Of a DNA stretch of 64,000 bases, positions 46,884-55,910 are shown piece after piece; position 1 is the first letter of the stretch, and every line of letters begins with the position of its first letter. Origin of the DNA: Verticiella alkaliphila (GTDB lineage Bacteria > Pseudomonadota > Gammaproteobacteria > Burkholderiales > Burkholderiaceae_B); NCBI RefSeq assembly GCF_018904615.1, contig NZ_JADCNH010000013.1, positions 45,166-109,165 of the forward strand, in the 5' to 3' direction. Made by a program: the position numbers and the translations under genes. The notes beneath the pieces are model-generated. The model saw only the letters and a list, made by a program, of their open reading frames with translations. It did no database searches and had not been told where the DNA came from.

Positions 46884-47861
46884 ATGACTCGATTCTCGTA
46901 CTCGCGCCTTCTCGCAGGCGTCGCGCTCGCGGCCGCGGCCGCCGCGCCACAGGCGGCAACCTTTCCCGACCGGCCGGTCACGCTCGTCGTACCCTATGCG
47001 CCGGGCGGATCGACCGACAACCTCGCCCGATCACTCGCCCAACACATGGGACAGGCCATGGGCCAGCCCGTCGTGGTGGAGAACAAGCCCGGCGGCAATA
47101 CGATGATCGGCGCGAGCCACGTGGCGCGCGCGCCGGCCGACGGTTACACCGTCTTCATGGGCAGCATTGCGAGCATGGTGCTCAACCCGATGCTCTACCG
47201 GCAGCTTTCCTATGACCCAGATGCCCAATTGCGCACGGTCGCCATCCTGGCGGAGGTGCCACTGGTGCTGGTGGTCAACCCCAGCCTGCCCGTGAACTCC
47301 GTGGCCGAACTCGTGGCCTATGACAAGGCCAACCCCGGCAAGCTGAACTTCGCCTCGGTCGGCAAGGGCAATCCGATTCACCTCGCTGCCGAGATGCTCA
47401 AGACCCGTGCGCAGATGACGGCGCAGCATGTGCCCTACAACGGCAGCGCACCCGCGTTGACGGGCCTCATGGGCAACGACGTGCAGTTCATGATGGATGT
47501 GGTGAGTACGTCGCTGCCCCTCATCCAGGGGGGCAAGCTCAAGGCGCTGGCGGTGGCCTCGGCAGAACGCCTGCCTGCCCTGCCCGACGTGCCCACCCTG
47601 GCCGAGAGCGGCTACCCCGGCTATCAAGCGGCCACGTGGTTCGGCCTGGTCGTGCCGGCGGGCACGCCGCCCGAGGTCAGCGCCCGCCTGCGGGACGCAG
47701 CCCACCAGGCACTCGGGGACAGCACGTTTCAGGACACGTTCAACGCGCAGGGATTGTTCGTGCAAAAGCCCATGGCGGCCGACCAGATTCCTCGATATGT
47801 CGAGGCCGACAAACAGCGCTGGGGCGCGATCATCCGCGATAACGACATTCGTCTGGATTGA
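46884..47861 (+). CDS. Bug-family (TctC) periplasmic substrate-binding protein
   Basis: 325 residues. Signal peptide about 1-26 (ending PQAATFPDRP). Bug hallmarks are RPVTLVVPYAPGGSTDNLAR, QPVVVENKPGGNTMIGASHVARAPADGYTVF and a C-terminal DKQRWGAIIRDNDIRLD. It is distinct from the Bug protein at 30.4-31.4 kb. It has no TctA/TctB permease gene beside it and is followed by an ABC ATPase of unrelated type. Ligand unknown. The 226-base gap before it holds no gene that I can recognise. Confidence 0.9.
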   Translation: MTRFSYSRLLAGVALAAAAAAPQAATFPDRPVTLVVPYAPGGSTDNLARSLAQHMGQAMGQPVVVENKPGGNTMIGASHVARAPADGYTVFMGSIASMVLNPMLYRQLSYDPDAQLRTVAILAEVPLVLVVNPSLPVNSVAELVAYDKANPGKLNFASVGKGNPIHLAAEMLKTRAQMTAQHVPYNGSAPALTGLMGNDVQFMMDVVSTSLPLIQGGKLKALAVASAERLPALPDVPTLAESGYPGYQAATWFGLVVPAGTPPEVSARLRDAAHQALGDSTFQDTFNAQGLFVQKPMAADQIPRYVEADKQRWGAIIRDNDIRLD

Positions 47862-47972
47862 CCCCCCCGGGGCGGGCGGGCAGACACGCCACGCGCGGCA
47901 CGCGGAACCTTCCGCACGGAGAGGAGTCCAGTGGGATCCGGGCCGATCCGCCGGCCCCTCCCCGAGTCTCGC

Positions 47973-48656
47973 ATGATCCGTCTCTCGCAGCTCAGTCTGC
48001 AATACGCCCTGCCCCACACCACCATCCATGTCCTGCGCTCGGTCGATCTGCATGTCCAAGCCGGTCAGAGCGTGGCGCTCGTGGGGCCCTCGGGCTCCGG
48101 CAAATCGTCGCTGCTGCTCCTGCTGGCGGGTCTCGAGCGGCCCTCCGCCGGCGAGGTCACCGTGGACGGCGTCGGCCTGGACGGGCTGGATGCGGATCGG
48201 CTCGCCGACCTGCGCCGGGACATCCTGGGCATCGTCTTCCAGCAATTCCATCTACTGCCCAGCCTGACCGCCCTGGAGAACGTGGCGGTGCCGCTGCAGA
48301 TCGCGGGGCACGACGACGCCTTCGCCCGCGCCCGCGAACAGCTCGCCCACGTCGGATTGGCCGAACGCGCCGACCACTACCCGGCGCAGCTGTCCGGCGG
48401 CGAGCAGCAGCGCGTGGCGATCGCGCGTGCCACCGTGCATCGCCCACGCCTGCTGCTGGCCGATGAGCCCACCGGCAATCTGGACGAGGAGACCGGCGCG
48501 CACGTGCAGGACTTGCTCTTCGATCTGCAACGGCGCAGCGGCACAACGCTGTTCCTCGTCACGCACGATCCGGCACTGGCGGCCCGCTGCGACCGCGTGT
48601 TCCGGCTGCATGAAGGCCGGCTGCAGGAGACGACGCCGGCACAGGCGACAGCATGA
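47973..48656 (+). CDS. ABC transporter ATP-binding protein (YbbA/LolD-like)
   Basis: 227 residues from ATG 47973 (IRLSQLSLQYALP). Walker A is GPSGSGKSS, the Q-loop FQQFHLLPSL, the signature LSGGEQQR, Walker B LLLADEPTGNLDEE, and switch THDP. It matches E. coli YbbA in size. A GTG at 47931 behind AGGAG (4-base gap) would add 14 residues and has a better ribosome site, so the true start is uncertain. The end overlaps the permease gene by 4 bases (ATGA). No tesA gene is present, unlike E. coli ybbAP. Confidence 0.88.
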   Translation: MIRLSQLSLQYALPHTTIHVLRSVDLHVQAGQSVALVGPSGSGKSSLLLLLAGLERPSAGEVTVDGVGLDGLDADRLADLRRDILGIVFQQFHLLPSLTALENVAVPLQIAGHDDAFARAREQLAHVGLAERADHYPAQLSGGEQQRVAIARATVHRPRLLLADEPTGNLDEETGAHVQDLLFDLQRRSGTTLFLVTHDPALAARCDRVFRLHEGRLQETTPAQATA

Positions 48657-51241
48657 GCACGTCGGCGAAAGCTTCCGACGCCCGCGCCACGACCCACCGC
48701 GCCCGCGCGCCGGGCATCGCCTTCGGCCGTCTGGTCAGCCTCGCCTGGCGGGATCTGCGCGGCTATGGCCGATCGCTGTGGGTGCTGTGCACCTGCCTTG
48801 CCCTGGGCGTGTGCCTGATCGCGGCAGGCGGTGCGCTGTACCAGCAGGTAAACGTGGGCCTGCAGAACGAGGCTCGGTCACTCTTCGGCGGCGACGTGGT
48901 TGTGCGCGCGAGCGAGCCATTGCCGGCCGAGCAGACGGCATGGATGGCCGAGCGCGGCACGCTGTCGCGCTCGCTCGAGATGCGGACCATGCTGGCCAAT
49001 CCGCAAGGTGAGACGCAGTTGTCGGTGCTGCAGAGCGTGGACGACACCTACCCCCTGTACGGCGAGGTCGAGCTGGCACCCGCGCAGTCGCTGGGCGAGG
49101 CGCTCGCGCAGCGCGAGGGCGTGTGGGGCGTGGCGCTGGACCCGGTGCTCGCGCAGCGGTTGGGCGTGGGGCTGGGAGATCCGGTGGAGATCGGCGACAG
49201 CCAGTACGTGGTGCGTGCCACCATCGTGCGCCAGCCCGATCGCAGCCTGCGGGCGGACTGGGCCGGCGCGCCGGTGCTGCTCACCGAGGACGCGCTGCGC
49301 GCCTCGGGTCTCGTGCAACCCCTGAGCCGCATCGACCACGATTACCGGCTGCGCCTGGACGACGGGAGCGCCGATGCCTGGCGCGCGGACTATCTGTCGG
49401 CATTTCCTGATTCGCCCGGCCGCGTGCGCACTTTCAGCGAACGCAGCGAGCGCATCGCCGAGGTCTTGGCCCAGGTGGGCACAGGGCTGATGGTGATTGG
49501 CCTCTCGGCTCTCTTCATCGGCGGGCTGGGCGTGTACAACAGCGTGCGCGCGTACCTGCAGGGCCGCCTCGCGCACCTGGCCACGCTGCGCGCGCTGGGT
49601 CTGCGCGAGCGTGCCGTGGCCGGACTCGTCCTGATCCAGGTGCTCACGCTGGGCCTGGGAGCGAGCCTCGTCGGTGCGGTCGCGGGCGGTCTGCTGGCCG
49701 CTGCAGGGGCCGCACGCGTTGCCGCGAATCTGCCCGTGGCCATGGGCCTCGCGCCCATGATCGCCCCCCTCGGCCTGGCCGTGGTGTTCGGCGTGCTCAC
49801 CGCCCTGGCCTTTGCCACGCCCCCGATCGGCCGAGCGGTCGGCACGAGCCCCGCCGTTCTGCTTCGCGGCAACGCAGGCGGCGCCATGGATGGGCCGGTG
49901 CCGAGCGCCGCGCGCTGGCTCACGGCCGGCAGCGCCGGGCTGGGCGCCGTCCTGGTCATTCTCGTGCTGCCCGATCGCCTGCTCGCCGTGGCCTTCCTGG
50001 CCGCCGTGGCAGCGCTCCTCGTCGTGCTGGAGGGCGTGCTGGCGTTGCTGCGCCGGGGCGCGCGACGTGTCCTGTCCCGACCCGGTGCGCGGCTCTCGCT
50101 CCCGCTGCGCCTCGCGTTGGCGAACCTCCAGCGACGCGACGCGTCCCTGCGGGCGGCGCTGCTGTCCCTGGGCACCGCGCTCACGCTGATCGCGAGCTGC
50201 ACGATCATCGTGCTCACCCTGCTGCGCACGCTGGACACGACCGTCCCGGAGAACGCGCCGGCCTTGGTCATGTACGACATCCAGCCCGACCAGCGCCAGG
50301 CCGTGCAGACGAGTCTGGCGCAGGCGCCGGGCTTTGATCGGCTTCAACTCGCCCCCTTCGTCCTGGGCCGCATCGTGGAAGTCAAGGGGCAGGCGCTGCG
50401 TGACAGCGCCGATGCGAGCATGGTCAATCGTGCCCGCAGCGACCAGAAGCTCAGCACGCGCGCGGGCAACATCGACGACGTGGTGCTGACGGCCGGCGCC
50501 TGGTGGCCCGCGGATTACCAGGGGACGCCGATGGTGGCGCTGGAAGACCGCGAGGCCGAGCGCTTCGGCCTGACCGTGGGCGATACGGTGCGCTTCGAGA
50601 TCTCGGGGACGTCGCTCACGGCGACTGTTGCCGCGATCTACGCGCAGCGTGGCATGCAGGCCCGGCTCTGGCTCGAAGGCGTGCTGAACGATGGCGCGCT
50701 CGATGCGCACATCACGCGCTACGTGGGCGCGGCCTACCTGCCTGATGCCGCGGCCATCGCCGCCCAGGATGCCCTGGCCGCCATCGCACCCAACGTGGTG
50801 AGCGTACGTACCGGGGCGTTGCTGGACGAGACGCGCAGTCTCATGGGCCGCGCGGGCGCCGGCGTGGCCGTGATCGCCGCCATCTGCCTGGCGGCGAGCC
50901 TGCTGGTGCTGGCCGGCGTCGTCGCGGCCAGCCGCGCGCGTCAGGCCTACGACGCCACCGTGCTGCACACATTGGGCTTGAGACTCGCCACGGTACGGCG
51001 CATGATCGCGTGCGAGTACGCGGTACTTGGGCTGATCACGACGGTGTTCGCGGGCATGCTGGGCGCCCTGCTCGCGGCGCCCTTGCTGCAGCTGCGCATG
51101 GCGCTGGATCCGCAAGGCCTGTATCTGGCGGGCACCGTGGTGGCGGCTGCCGTGAGCGGGGTCAGTCTCGCGGTGGGGGCGCACCACGTGGTGCGGCGCT
51201 TGCGGGTGTCCCCCGCGCAGCTGCTGCGCTCGGAGGCTTGA
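48653..51241 (+). CDS. YbbP-type FtsX ABC permease
   Basis: 862 residues. The layout has an N-terminal membrane helix, a long periplasmic domain, and groups of hydrophobic helices repeated at about 260-400 and near the C-terminus, the double-FtsX arrangement of YbbP. VYNSVRAYLQGRLAHLATLRALGLRERAVAGLV and a matching second repeat (LHTLGLRLATVRRMIACEYAVLGLI) are the cytoplasmic coupling loops. It is the partner of the YbbA-like ATPase upstream. Such systems act on lipids, lipoproteins or other envelope molecules and not on a known simple substrate. A 6-bp hairpin at 51256-51272 (CGGCCC/GGGCCG) follows. Confidence 0.88.
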   Translation: MSTSAKASDARATTHRARAPGIAFGRLVSLAWRDLRGYGRSLWVLCTCLALGVCLIAAGGALYQQVNVGLQNEARSLFGGDVVVRASEPLPAEQTAWMAERGTLSRSLEMRTMLANPQGETQLSVLQSVDDTYPLYGEVELAPAQSLGEALAQREGVWGVALDPVLAQRLGVGLGDPVEIGDSQYVVRATIVRQPDRSLRADWAGAPVLLTEDALRASGLVQPLSRIDHDYRLRLDDGSADAWRADYLSAFPDSPGRVRTFSERSERIAEVLAQVGTGLMVIGLSALFIGGLGVYNSVRAYLQGRLAHLATLRALGLRERAVAGLVLIQVLTLGLGASLVGAVAGGLLAAAGAARVAANLPVAMGLAPMIAPLGLAVVFGVLTALAFATPPIGRAVGTSPAVLLRGNAGGAMDGPVPSAARWLTAGSAGLGAVLVILVLPDRLLAVAFLAAVAALLVVLEGVLALLRRGARRVLSRPGARLSLPLRLALANLQRRDASLRAALLSLGTALTLIASCTIIVLTLLRTLDTTVPENAPALVMYDIQPDQRQAVQTSLAQAPGFDRLQLAPFVLGRIVEVKGQALRDSADASMVNRARSDQKLSTRAGNIDDVVLTAGAWWPADYQGTPMVALEDREAERFGLTVGDTVRFEISGTSLTATVAAIYAQRGMQARLWLEGVLNDGALDAHITRYVGAAYLPDAAAIAAQDALAAIAPNVVSVRTGALLDETRSLMGRAGAGVAVIAAICLAASLLVLAGVVAASRARQAYDATVLHTLGLRLATVRRMIACEYAVLGLITTVFAGMLGALLAAPLLQLRMALDPQGLYLAGTVVAAAVSGVSLAVGAHHVVRRLRVSPAQLLRSEA

Positions 51242-51284
51242 CGACAGCCCGCGGACGGCCCTGAGCGGGCCGCCCCGGACAGGA

Positions 51285-51977
51285 TCAGCCCAGGTGCTGG
51301 CCCAGGAAGGCGAGCGAACGTTCCTGCGCCAGCTTGGCGGCTGCCGCATCGAAGTGTTCACCCCCAGGACGGGCGAAGGCGTGATCGCAGCCTTCATAGA
51401 CGTAGGCCGTGACGTTGGTCTTGCCCTCGGCCGCACGCACCGTGGCTTCGCGCTTGTCGGCATCCGAGAAGCGATCCTCGGCGGCGATGTGCAGCAGCAG
51501 CGGCGCAGCACTGGCGGGCACCTGGGGCACCAGGGCTTCCAGGCCGACGCCGTAGTAGCTCACCGACGCCTTGAGCGGCGAGCTCGCGGCGACTTCCACA
51601 GCCAGCTTGCCGCCAAGGCAGTAGCCCAGCGCGGCGATGCGATCATGGCCCAGGCGCTGCGCGAGCCACGCGCGCGCGGATTCCAGATCCGCCAACGTTT
51701 CGTCGCCCTTCATCGCCTGCATCATGGCGAACCCGCGCTGGAACTCGGCCTCCACCGTGGGATCGAGAACGACGTCCGGCTCCTGACGCCAGAAGAGGTC
51801 CGGCACCACGACGTGAAAGCCCAGCGCGGCCCACTGATCGGCCGCCTCGCGCAGCGCCGGGTTCACGCCGAAGATCTCCTGGATCAGGACGATGCCGGGC
51901 GCATCGGCCTGCGGCGCCTCGGCCAGGTAGGCGTGGAACGTCTTGCCGTCCTTGCTGGGAATGGAAACCATCGTCAT
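51285..51977 (-). CDS. Dienelactone hydrolase family protein
   Basis: 230 residues. GIVLIQEIFGVNPALREAADQWAALGFHVVVPDLFWRQEPD and GYCLGGKLAVEVAA give the Cys nucleophile of dienelactone hydrolases (GxCxG), the Glu in QEIFGV, and the late His in YEGCDHAFARPGG. It hydrolyses dienelactones in chloroaromatic pathways or other lactones or esters; the natural substrate is unknown. AGGAG lies 8 bases before the ATG. It converges with the YbbP gene. Confidence 0.92.
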   Translation of the reverse strand: MTMVSIPSKDGKTFHAYLAEAPQADAPGIVLIQEIFGVNPALREAADQWAALGFHVVVPDLFWRQEPDVVLDPTVEAEFQRGFAMMQAMKGDETLADLESARAWLAQRLGHDRIAALGYCLGGKLAVEVAASSPLKASVSYYGVGLEALVPQVPASAAPLLLHIAAEDRFSDADKREATVRAAEGKTNVTAYVYEGCDHAFARPGGEHFDAAAAKLAQERSLAFLGQHLG

Positions 51978-52126
51978 CGATACGACTCCTCGTGCTCAGG
52001 GTTGAGAATGGGAGGACCAGTATGACACGCGGGGATGACGCCTCGAACGGGGGGCAGCCGCCATGTCGTTTAACATGCGGACTGTCCTGACTCATCGGAC
52101 CGCCCGCGGTCCGCGCCTGCGCTCTC

Positions 52127-52960
52127 ATGTCTTTCACCACCAAACTGCGTTCCGCCTGGGAACGCACCGGTTCCCTCCTCACCATCGGCCTGGATCCGGA
52201 CCCCGCCCGCTTCCCCGCGGAATTCGACGGCCGGCCCGACGCGATCTTCGCGTTCTGCCGCGAGGTGGTGGATGCGACGGCAGCGTACGCCTGCGCCTTC
52301 AAGCCCCAGATCGCCTACTTCGCCGCCTGCCGCGCCGAAGACCAGCTCGAGGCGCTCTGCGCCCACATCCGTGAACGCCATCCCCACTTGGCCCTGGTGC
52401 TCGATGCCAAGCGCGGCGACATCGGCTCCACCGCCGAGCAATACGCGCGCGAAGCCTTCGAACGCTACGGCGCCGACGCGGTGACGGTGAATCCCTACAT
52501 GGGCTTTGACTCCATTGCGCCCTATCTCGCCTGGCGCGATCGCGGCATCTTCGTGCTCTGCCGCACATCCAACCCGGGCGGCTCCGACCTGCAATTCCTG
52601 CAGACCGAGGGCGAACCGCTGTACCTGCGCGTGGCCGATTACGTGGCCCGCACTTGGCGCGAGCGCGCCAACGCGCCGGAGGGCCAGATCGGCCTGGTGG
52701 TTGGCGCCACCTTCCCGGACGAGCTGGCGGCCGTACGCGCGCGCGTGGGCCCGAACGTGCCGATCCTCGTGCCGGGCATCGGCGCACAGGGGGGCGACAT
52801 CCAGGCGGTGGTGGGCGCAGGCGGCGATGGCTTGCTCATCAACTCGTCTCGCGCCATCCTGTACGCACCGGGCGCGGATTGGCGGGCCGCCGCTGCCAAG
52901 GCCGCGCAAGCCACGCGCGACGCCATCCAGGCGGCTCGTACTGGCGCCGCACCCCGCTGA
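52127..52960 (+). CDS. pyrF: Orotidine 5'-phosphate decarboxylase (type 2)
   Basis: 277 residues. [13 protein letters not shown] and the catalytic block [17 protein letters not shown] identify OMP decarboxylase; [20 protein letters not shown] and VLCRTSNPG follow. It decarboxylates OMP to UMP in pyrimidine synthesis. The form with [10 protein letters not shown] and about 270 residues is the type 2 group, longer than E. coli PyrF. The gene stands 149 bases from the dienelactone hydrolase start. A TTTAACAT box (52069-52076) could be its -10 region. Confidence 0.96.
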   Translation: MSFTTKLRSAWERTGSLLTIGLDPDPARFPAEFDGRPDAIFAFCREVVDATAAYACAFKPQIAYFAACRAEDQLEALCAHIRERHPHLALVLDAKRGDIGSTAEQYAREAFERYGADAVTVNPYMGFDSIAPYLAWRDRGIFVLCRTSNPGGSDLQFLQTEGEPLYLRVADYVARTWRERANAPEGQIGLVVGATFPDELAAVRARVGPNVPILVPGIGAQGGDIQAVVGAGGDGLLINSSRAILYAPGADWRAAAAKAAQATRDAIQAARTGAAPR

Positions 52961-52975
52961 CCCAAGGAGGGCTTC

Positions 52976-53191
52976 ATGATTCCGGTCTACCGTCTTCAAT
53001 CTGCGAACGAAGTGCCGGTGCTCACTGCCCTCATGAATGCCTATGGCGTGCGTCACCACGTGCAGGGCGGCGTGGCGGGAACGATGTTCCCTGCCCTGCA
53101 GGACGAATTCAATGTGATGACGCTGATGGTGGATCCGGCGCAGGAAGCCCTCGCGCGGGATCTCCTGCGTGACTTCGACACGCAGGTCTAG
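52976..53191 (+). CDS. DUF2007-like small protein
   Basis: 71 residues. It is short and compact with YRLQSANEVPVLTALMNAYGVRHHVQGGVAGTMFP and a C-terminal MTLMVDPAQEALARDLLRDF. The pattern (an N-terminal Y/V.R.A stretch, a central H-x-G, and a C-terminal A..LL) matches DUF2007, the putative signal-transducing protein family. The function is unknown. AAGGAGG lies 5 bases before the ATG, an unusually good site. It follows pyrF by 15 bases and may be cotranscribed. It faces the truncated GNAT gene. Confidence 0.75.
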   Translation: MIPVYRLQSANEVPVLTALMNAYGVRHHVQGGVAGTMFPALQDEFNVMTLMVDPAQEALARDLLRDFDTQV

Positions 53192-53237
53192 CCGGACGGA
53201 CGCGCGTCAGTCCAGCCGCTTCTCGAAGTAGACGCGG

Positions 53238-53654
53238 TTAACCCGTCGTCCGGCCGCGCGCGAACTCGATGTAGCCCATGTGCGGGTACATCTCCAGATT
53301 CTCGGTCATGACCTCGTTGGTGTAGAGGTGCACGGCAGCCATGCCAGTGCGGCGGGCGGCGGCCTCGCAGTACTCGATCAGGCCGCGCCCGATCCCCTGC
53401 CCACCTACTTCGGGCAGCACCGCCACGTTCTCCAGGAACATGTGCCGTTCCTTGGGATAGAACACGATGAAGCCCTGCACCTCGCCCGCCTCGTCCGCAT
53501 CGACGTAGACATGGCCTGCCGCGATCTGCGCAGCAAAATCCGCCGTGACGGGCACGGGGGTACGCCCCAGGCGCGCCACGTAGCGCTGGTAAGCCTTTTC
53601 GGCGCATTCGCGCACGCCTTGGACATCGTCCGGTACAGCCCTGCGGATCACCAT
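53238..53654 (-). CDS. GNAT N-acetyltransferase with frameshifted C-terminus
   Basis: 138 residues as read. ATG at 53654 behind AGGAG. GNAT core motifs are visible: MVIRRAVPDDVQGVRECA, FIVFYPKERHMFLENVAVLPEVGGQGIGRGLIEYCEAAARR (motif A, acetyl-CoA binding) and LYTNEVMTENLEMYPHMGYIEFAR (motif B). The frame stops after ARGRTTG. Just beyond, the third frame reads VNRVYFEKRLD and a TGA at 53207-53209, the ending expected of a GNAT. A 2-base loss in the GCGCGCG run near 53257 (or a 1-base gain) would explain it. Whether this is a real truncation or a sequence error cannot be told here. It is the last gene of the leftward operon. Confidence 0.85.
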   Translation of the reverse strand: MVIRRAVPDDVQGVRECAEKAYQRYVARLGRTPVPVTADFAAQIAAGHVYVDADEAGEVQGFIVFYPKERHMFLENVAVLPEVGGQGIGRGLIEYCEAAARRTGMAAVHLYTNEVMTENLEMYPHMGYIEFARGRTTG

Positions 53655-53734
53655 CGTCTCCTGCCTGCCTCGAGTTGCAACGATACCGCATCTTCTCGCG
53701 GCATCGCATGACAGCGCATGTTTGTCTGCGCGGC

Positions 53735-54253
53735 TCAGGCGAGAAGACGGTCCCGCTCGAGCGTCTGCAGCAGCCAGGCAAGCGCAAAGCGCACGGAGGC
53801 GAGACGAACGTCGGCACGAGAGCCCGACAGCAGCTGCATCTGCGCCTGCGTGTCGACCATGCCGCCCTCGAGCGCCCGACCCAGCCCGAACCACACGGTA
53901 CCCACCGGCTTGCCCGGGACGCCACCCTCCGGGCCGGCGATCCCGCTCACCGACAGGGACCAGTGCGACGGCACCTGGCGCAGCACGCCCTGCGCCATCT
54001 CGCGCACCGTGCGTTCGCTCACCGCGCCGTCCTCACGCAGCGTCTCGTCAGGCACACCCAGGAGAGAGCGCTTGACGGCGTTGTCGTAGGTGACAAGGCT
54101 GCCATGGAACCAGGCGCTCGAGCCTGGCACAGCCGTGATCGCCGCGGCCAGCAAGCCGCCGGTGCAGGATTCCGCGCAGGTGACGCGTTCGCCGCGCGCC
54201 TGCAAGATGCGCCCGAGCGTCTCGGCCAGGCGGAGAGTGTCGTCGTCGAACAT
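53735..54253 (-). CDS. pncC: CinA-family nicotinamide-nucleotide amidase (PncC)
   Basis: 172 residues, the stand-alone C-terminal domain of CinA. Key blocks are TCAESCTGGLLAAAITAVPGSSAWFHGSLVTYDNAVKRSLLGV (with the catalytic Ser/Thr-rich loop), and SVSGIAGPEGGVPGKPVGTVWFGL. It deamidates nicotinamide mononucleotide to NaMN for NAD recycling. AGGAG lies before the ATG. It is the sixth gene of the ribBX-ribH-nusB-thiL-pgpA leftward operon, and complements the NadV/NadM genes elsewhere in the window. Confidence 0.93.
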   Translation of the reverse strand: MFDDDTLRLAETLGRILQARGERVTCAESCTGGLLAAAITAVPGSSAWFHGSLVTYDNAVKRSLLGVPDETLREDGAVSERTVREMAQGVLRQVPSHWSLSVSGIAGPEGGVPGKPVGTVWFGLGRALEGGMVDTQAQMQLLSGSRADVRLASVRFALAWLLQTLERDRLLA

Positions 54254-54303
54254 GGCGTCTCCTCGTGGTATGCCCGCTGCGCGAAGCCGCAGCGGTGTCG
54301 GTC

Positions 54304-54831
54304 TCAGCCGGCCAGCCAGGCGATGACGCCGAAGACGATCAGCGCGTACATGGCCGCGATCACGTCGTCGATCATCACCCCGAAGCCGCTCTTGAAGCGC
54401 CGGTCGAAGTATCGGATGGGTGCGGGCTTGACCACGTCGAACGCCCGAAAGAGCACGAAGGCCAGCGCCTGCGAGAAGAGATCGCCGGGCACGAGCCACA
54501 GCACGAGCCAGAAAGCGATGATCTCATCCCAGACCATGCCCCCGTGATCGGGCACGCCCAGGTCACGCCCTACGACGCCACAGGCCCAGCACCCGTAGGC
54601 AAAACCCAGGACGAGCACGGCGGCCACGCCCCAGGAGGGCAGATGCGCGAGCAAGAGGACCCACAAACCCCACCCGGCCAGGGTGCCCCACGTGCCCGGC
54701 GCAGGTCGCAACAGACCCGAACCGAAGCCGAAGGCGACAATGCGCGCCAGCCGCTGCACCATCCAGGTTCCGGTGGGGCGAACGGCCAGGGGCTGGATCG
54801 AGCGGGAGGTGCGAGGCGGGACAGGGCTCAT
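54304..54831 (-). CDS. pgpA: Phosphatidylglycerophosphatase A
   Basis: 175 residues with several hydrophobic helices. GSGLLRPAPGTWGTLAGWGLW and MVWDEIIAFWLVLWLVPGD are the typical conserved blocks, together with FRAFDVVKPAPIRYFDRRFKSGFGVMIDDVIAAMYA carrying the Asp residues. It removes phosphate from phosphatidylglycerophosphate in the inner membrane to make phosphatidylglycerol. It sits 34 bases after the thiL stop and 50 before the pncC start; nusB-thiL-pgpA-cinA is a common betaproteobacterial and gammaproteobacterial gene string. Confidence 0.95.
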   Translation of the reverse strand: MSPVPPRTSRSIQPLAVRPTGTWMVQRLARIVAFGFGSGLLRPAPGTWGTLAGWGLWVLLLAHLPSWGVAAVLVLGFAYGCWACGVVGRDLGVPDHGGMVWDEIIAFWLVLWLVPGDLFSQALAFVLFRAFDVVKPAPIRYFDRRFKSGFGVMIDDVIAAMYALIVFGVIAWLAG

Positions 54832-54865
54832 GAATCGTCGTCAGCAGGTGGGCCGCTCGGCGGCG

Positions 54866-55903
54866 TCAGGAAAAATGATCGAAACCACGCGGCAGGCCGG
54901 CCAGCGGCTCGCCGTGGGCATCCAGGACCGTGATCGCACTCGCGCCGGCCACGATGTCACCGATGCGGGTGACGGGCACACCGGCGCGTGCGCCGGCCCG
55001 GATGACGTCGTCGCGCCGTGTGGCGGCTGCCGTGAAGCAAAGTTCATAGGCGTCCCCTCCGCCCAGCGCGGCGCAGCGGCCGGCGCCCTGAGGCAGTGCC
55101 CCCAGGGCCTCACCGAGCGGCAAAGCGTCGGCCTGCAGACAGGCCGAGACACCGCTGGCCCGCACGACGTGGCCGAGATCCTGCAGCAGACCGTCCGAGA
55201 CATCGATGGCGGCATGGGCCACGCCGATGAGGGCCAGGCCCAGCCCGACGCGCGGACTCGGGCGCTCGAGCCGGCCGCGGGTGGCCGCCAGCAGACGTGT
55301 CTGCGCCGCCGAGGGCAGCGTGCGCAGCCAGGCTTGCAGACCGTCGGCATCGAAGAGCGAGCTGGCGTCATCCGGAGGCAGCGCGCCGGGGACTGCAGGC
55401 AGCAGCAGTCGCAGCGCGACATCCGCCTCACCCAACGTGCCCGAGACCCAGATGTCGTCGCCCACGCGCGCAGCGTCGCGGCGCAGGGCACGGCGCGCGC
55501 CGACGCTACCAAAAACCGTGACGCTGATCGTCACACCCGCACTGCTGCGCGTGGTGTCACCGCCGACCAGCGGGCATTGCCACTCGTCGGCCAAGGCATG
55601 AAAGCCGCGCGCAAAGGCGGCGAGCCAGGCGTCGTCCACGGCCGGCAGGCCGAGCCCCAGCGTGCAACCTCGCGGCTGCGCGCCCATGGCGGCCAGATCC
55701 GACAGATTGACAGCAAGCGCCTTGTGCCCGAGTGCTTCGGGATTGACGTCCGGAAAGAAATGTCGGCCTTCGAGCAGCAGATCGGTGCTGACGGCCCAGG
55801 CCGTCATGCCGCCCGGCAGGAGCGCGCAATCGTCGCCCACGCCGAGCAGGCCGGCAGGCGCCGGCCGCTGGAAATGCCGCTCGATGAGGCCGAACTCCGA
55901 CAC
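54866..55903 (-). CDS. thiL: Thiamine-monophosphate kinase
   Basis: 345 residues from a GTG at 55903 (SEFGLIERHFQRP), the start that matches the family N-terminus (EFxLIxR). Metal and nucleotide residues are visible in LLGVGDDCALL, GGDTTRS and AIDVSDGLLQDL. The C-terminus carries GGGDAYELCF. It phosphorylates thiamine phosphate to thiamine pyrophosphate. Seven bases separate it from the nusB stop. An upstream ATG at 56035 would overlap nusB by 125 bases and is unlikely. Confidence 0.95.
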   Translation of the reverse strand: MSEFGLIERHFQRPAPAGLLGVGDDCALLPGGMTAWAVSTDLLLEGRHFFPDVNPEALGHKALAVNLSDLAAMGAQPRGCTLGLGLPAVDDAWLAAFARGFHALADEWQCPLVGGDTTRSSAGVTISVTVFGSVGARRALRRDAARVGDDIWVSGTLGEADVALRLLLPAVPGALPPDDASSLFDADGLQAWLRTLPSAAQTRLLAATRGRLERPSPRVGLGLALIGVAHAAIDVSDGLLQDLGHVVRASGVSACLQADALPLGEALGALPQGAGRCAALGGGDAYELCFTAAATRRDDVIRAGARAGVPVTRIGDIVAGASAITVLDAHGEPLAGLPRGFDHFS

Positions 55904-55910
55904 CGCGTGG

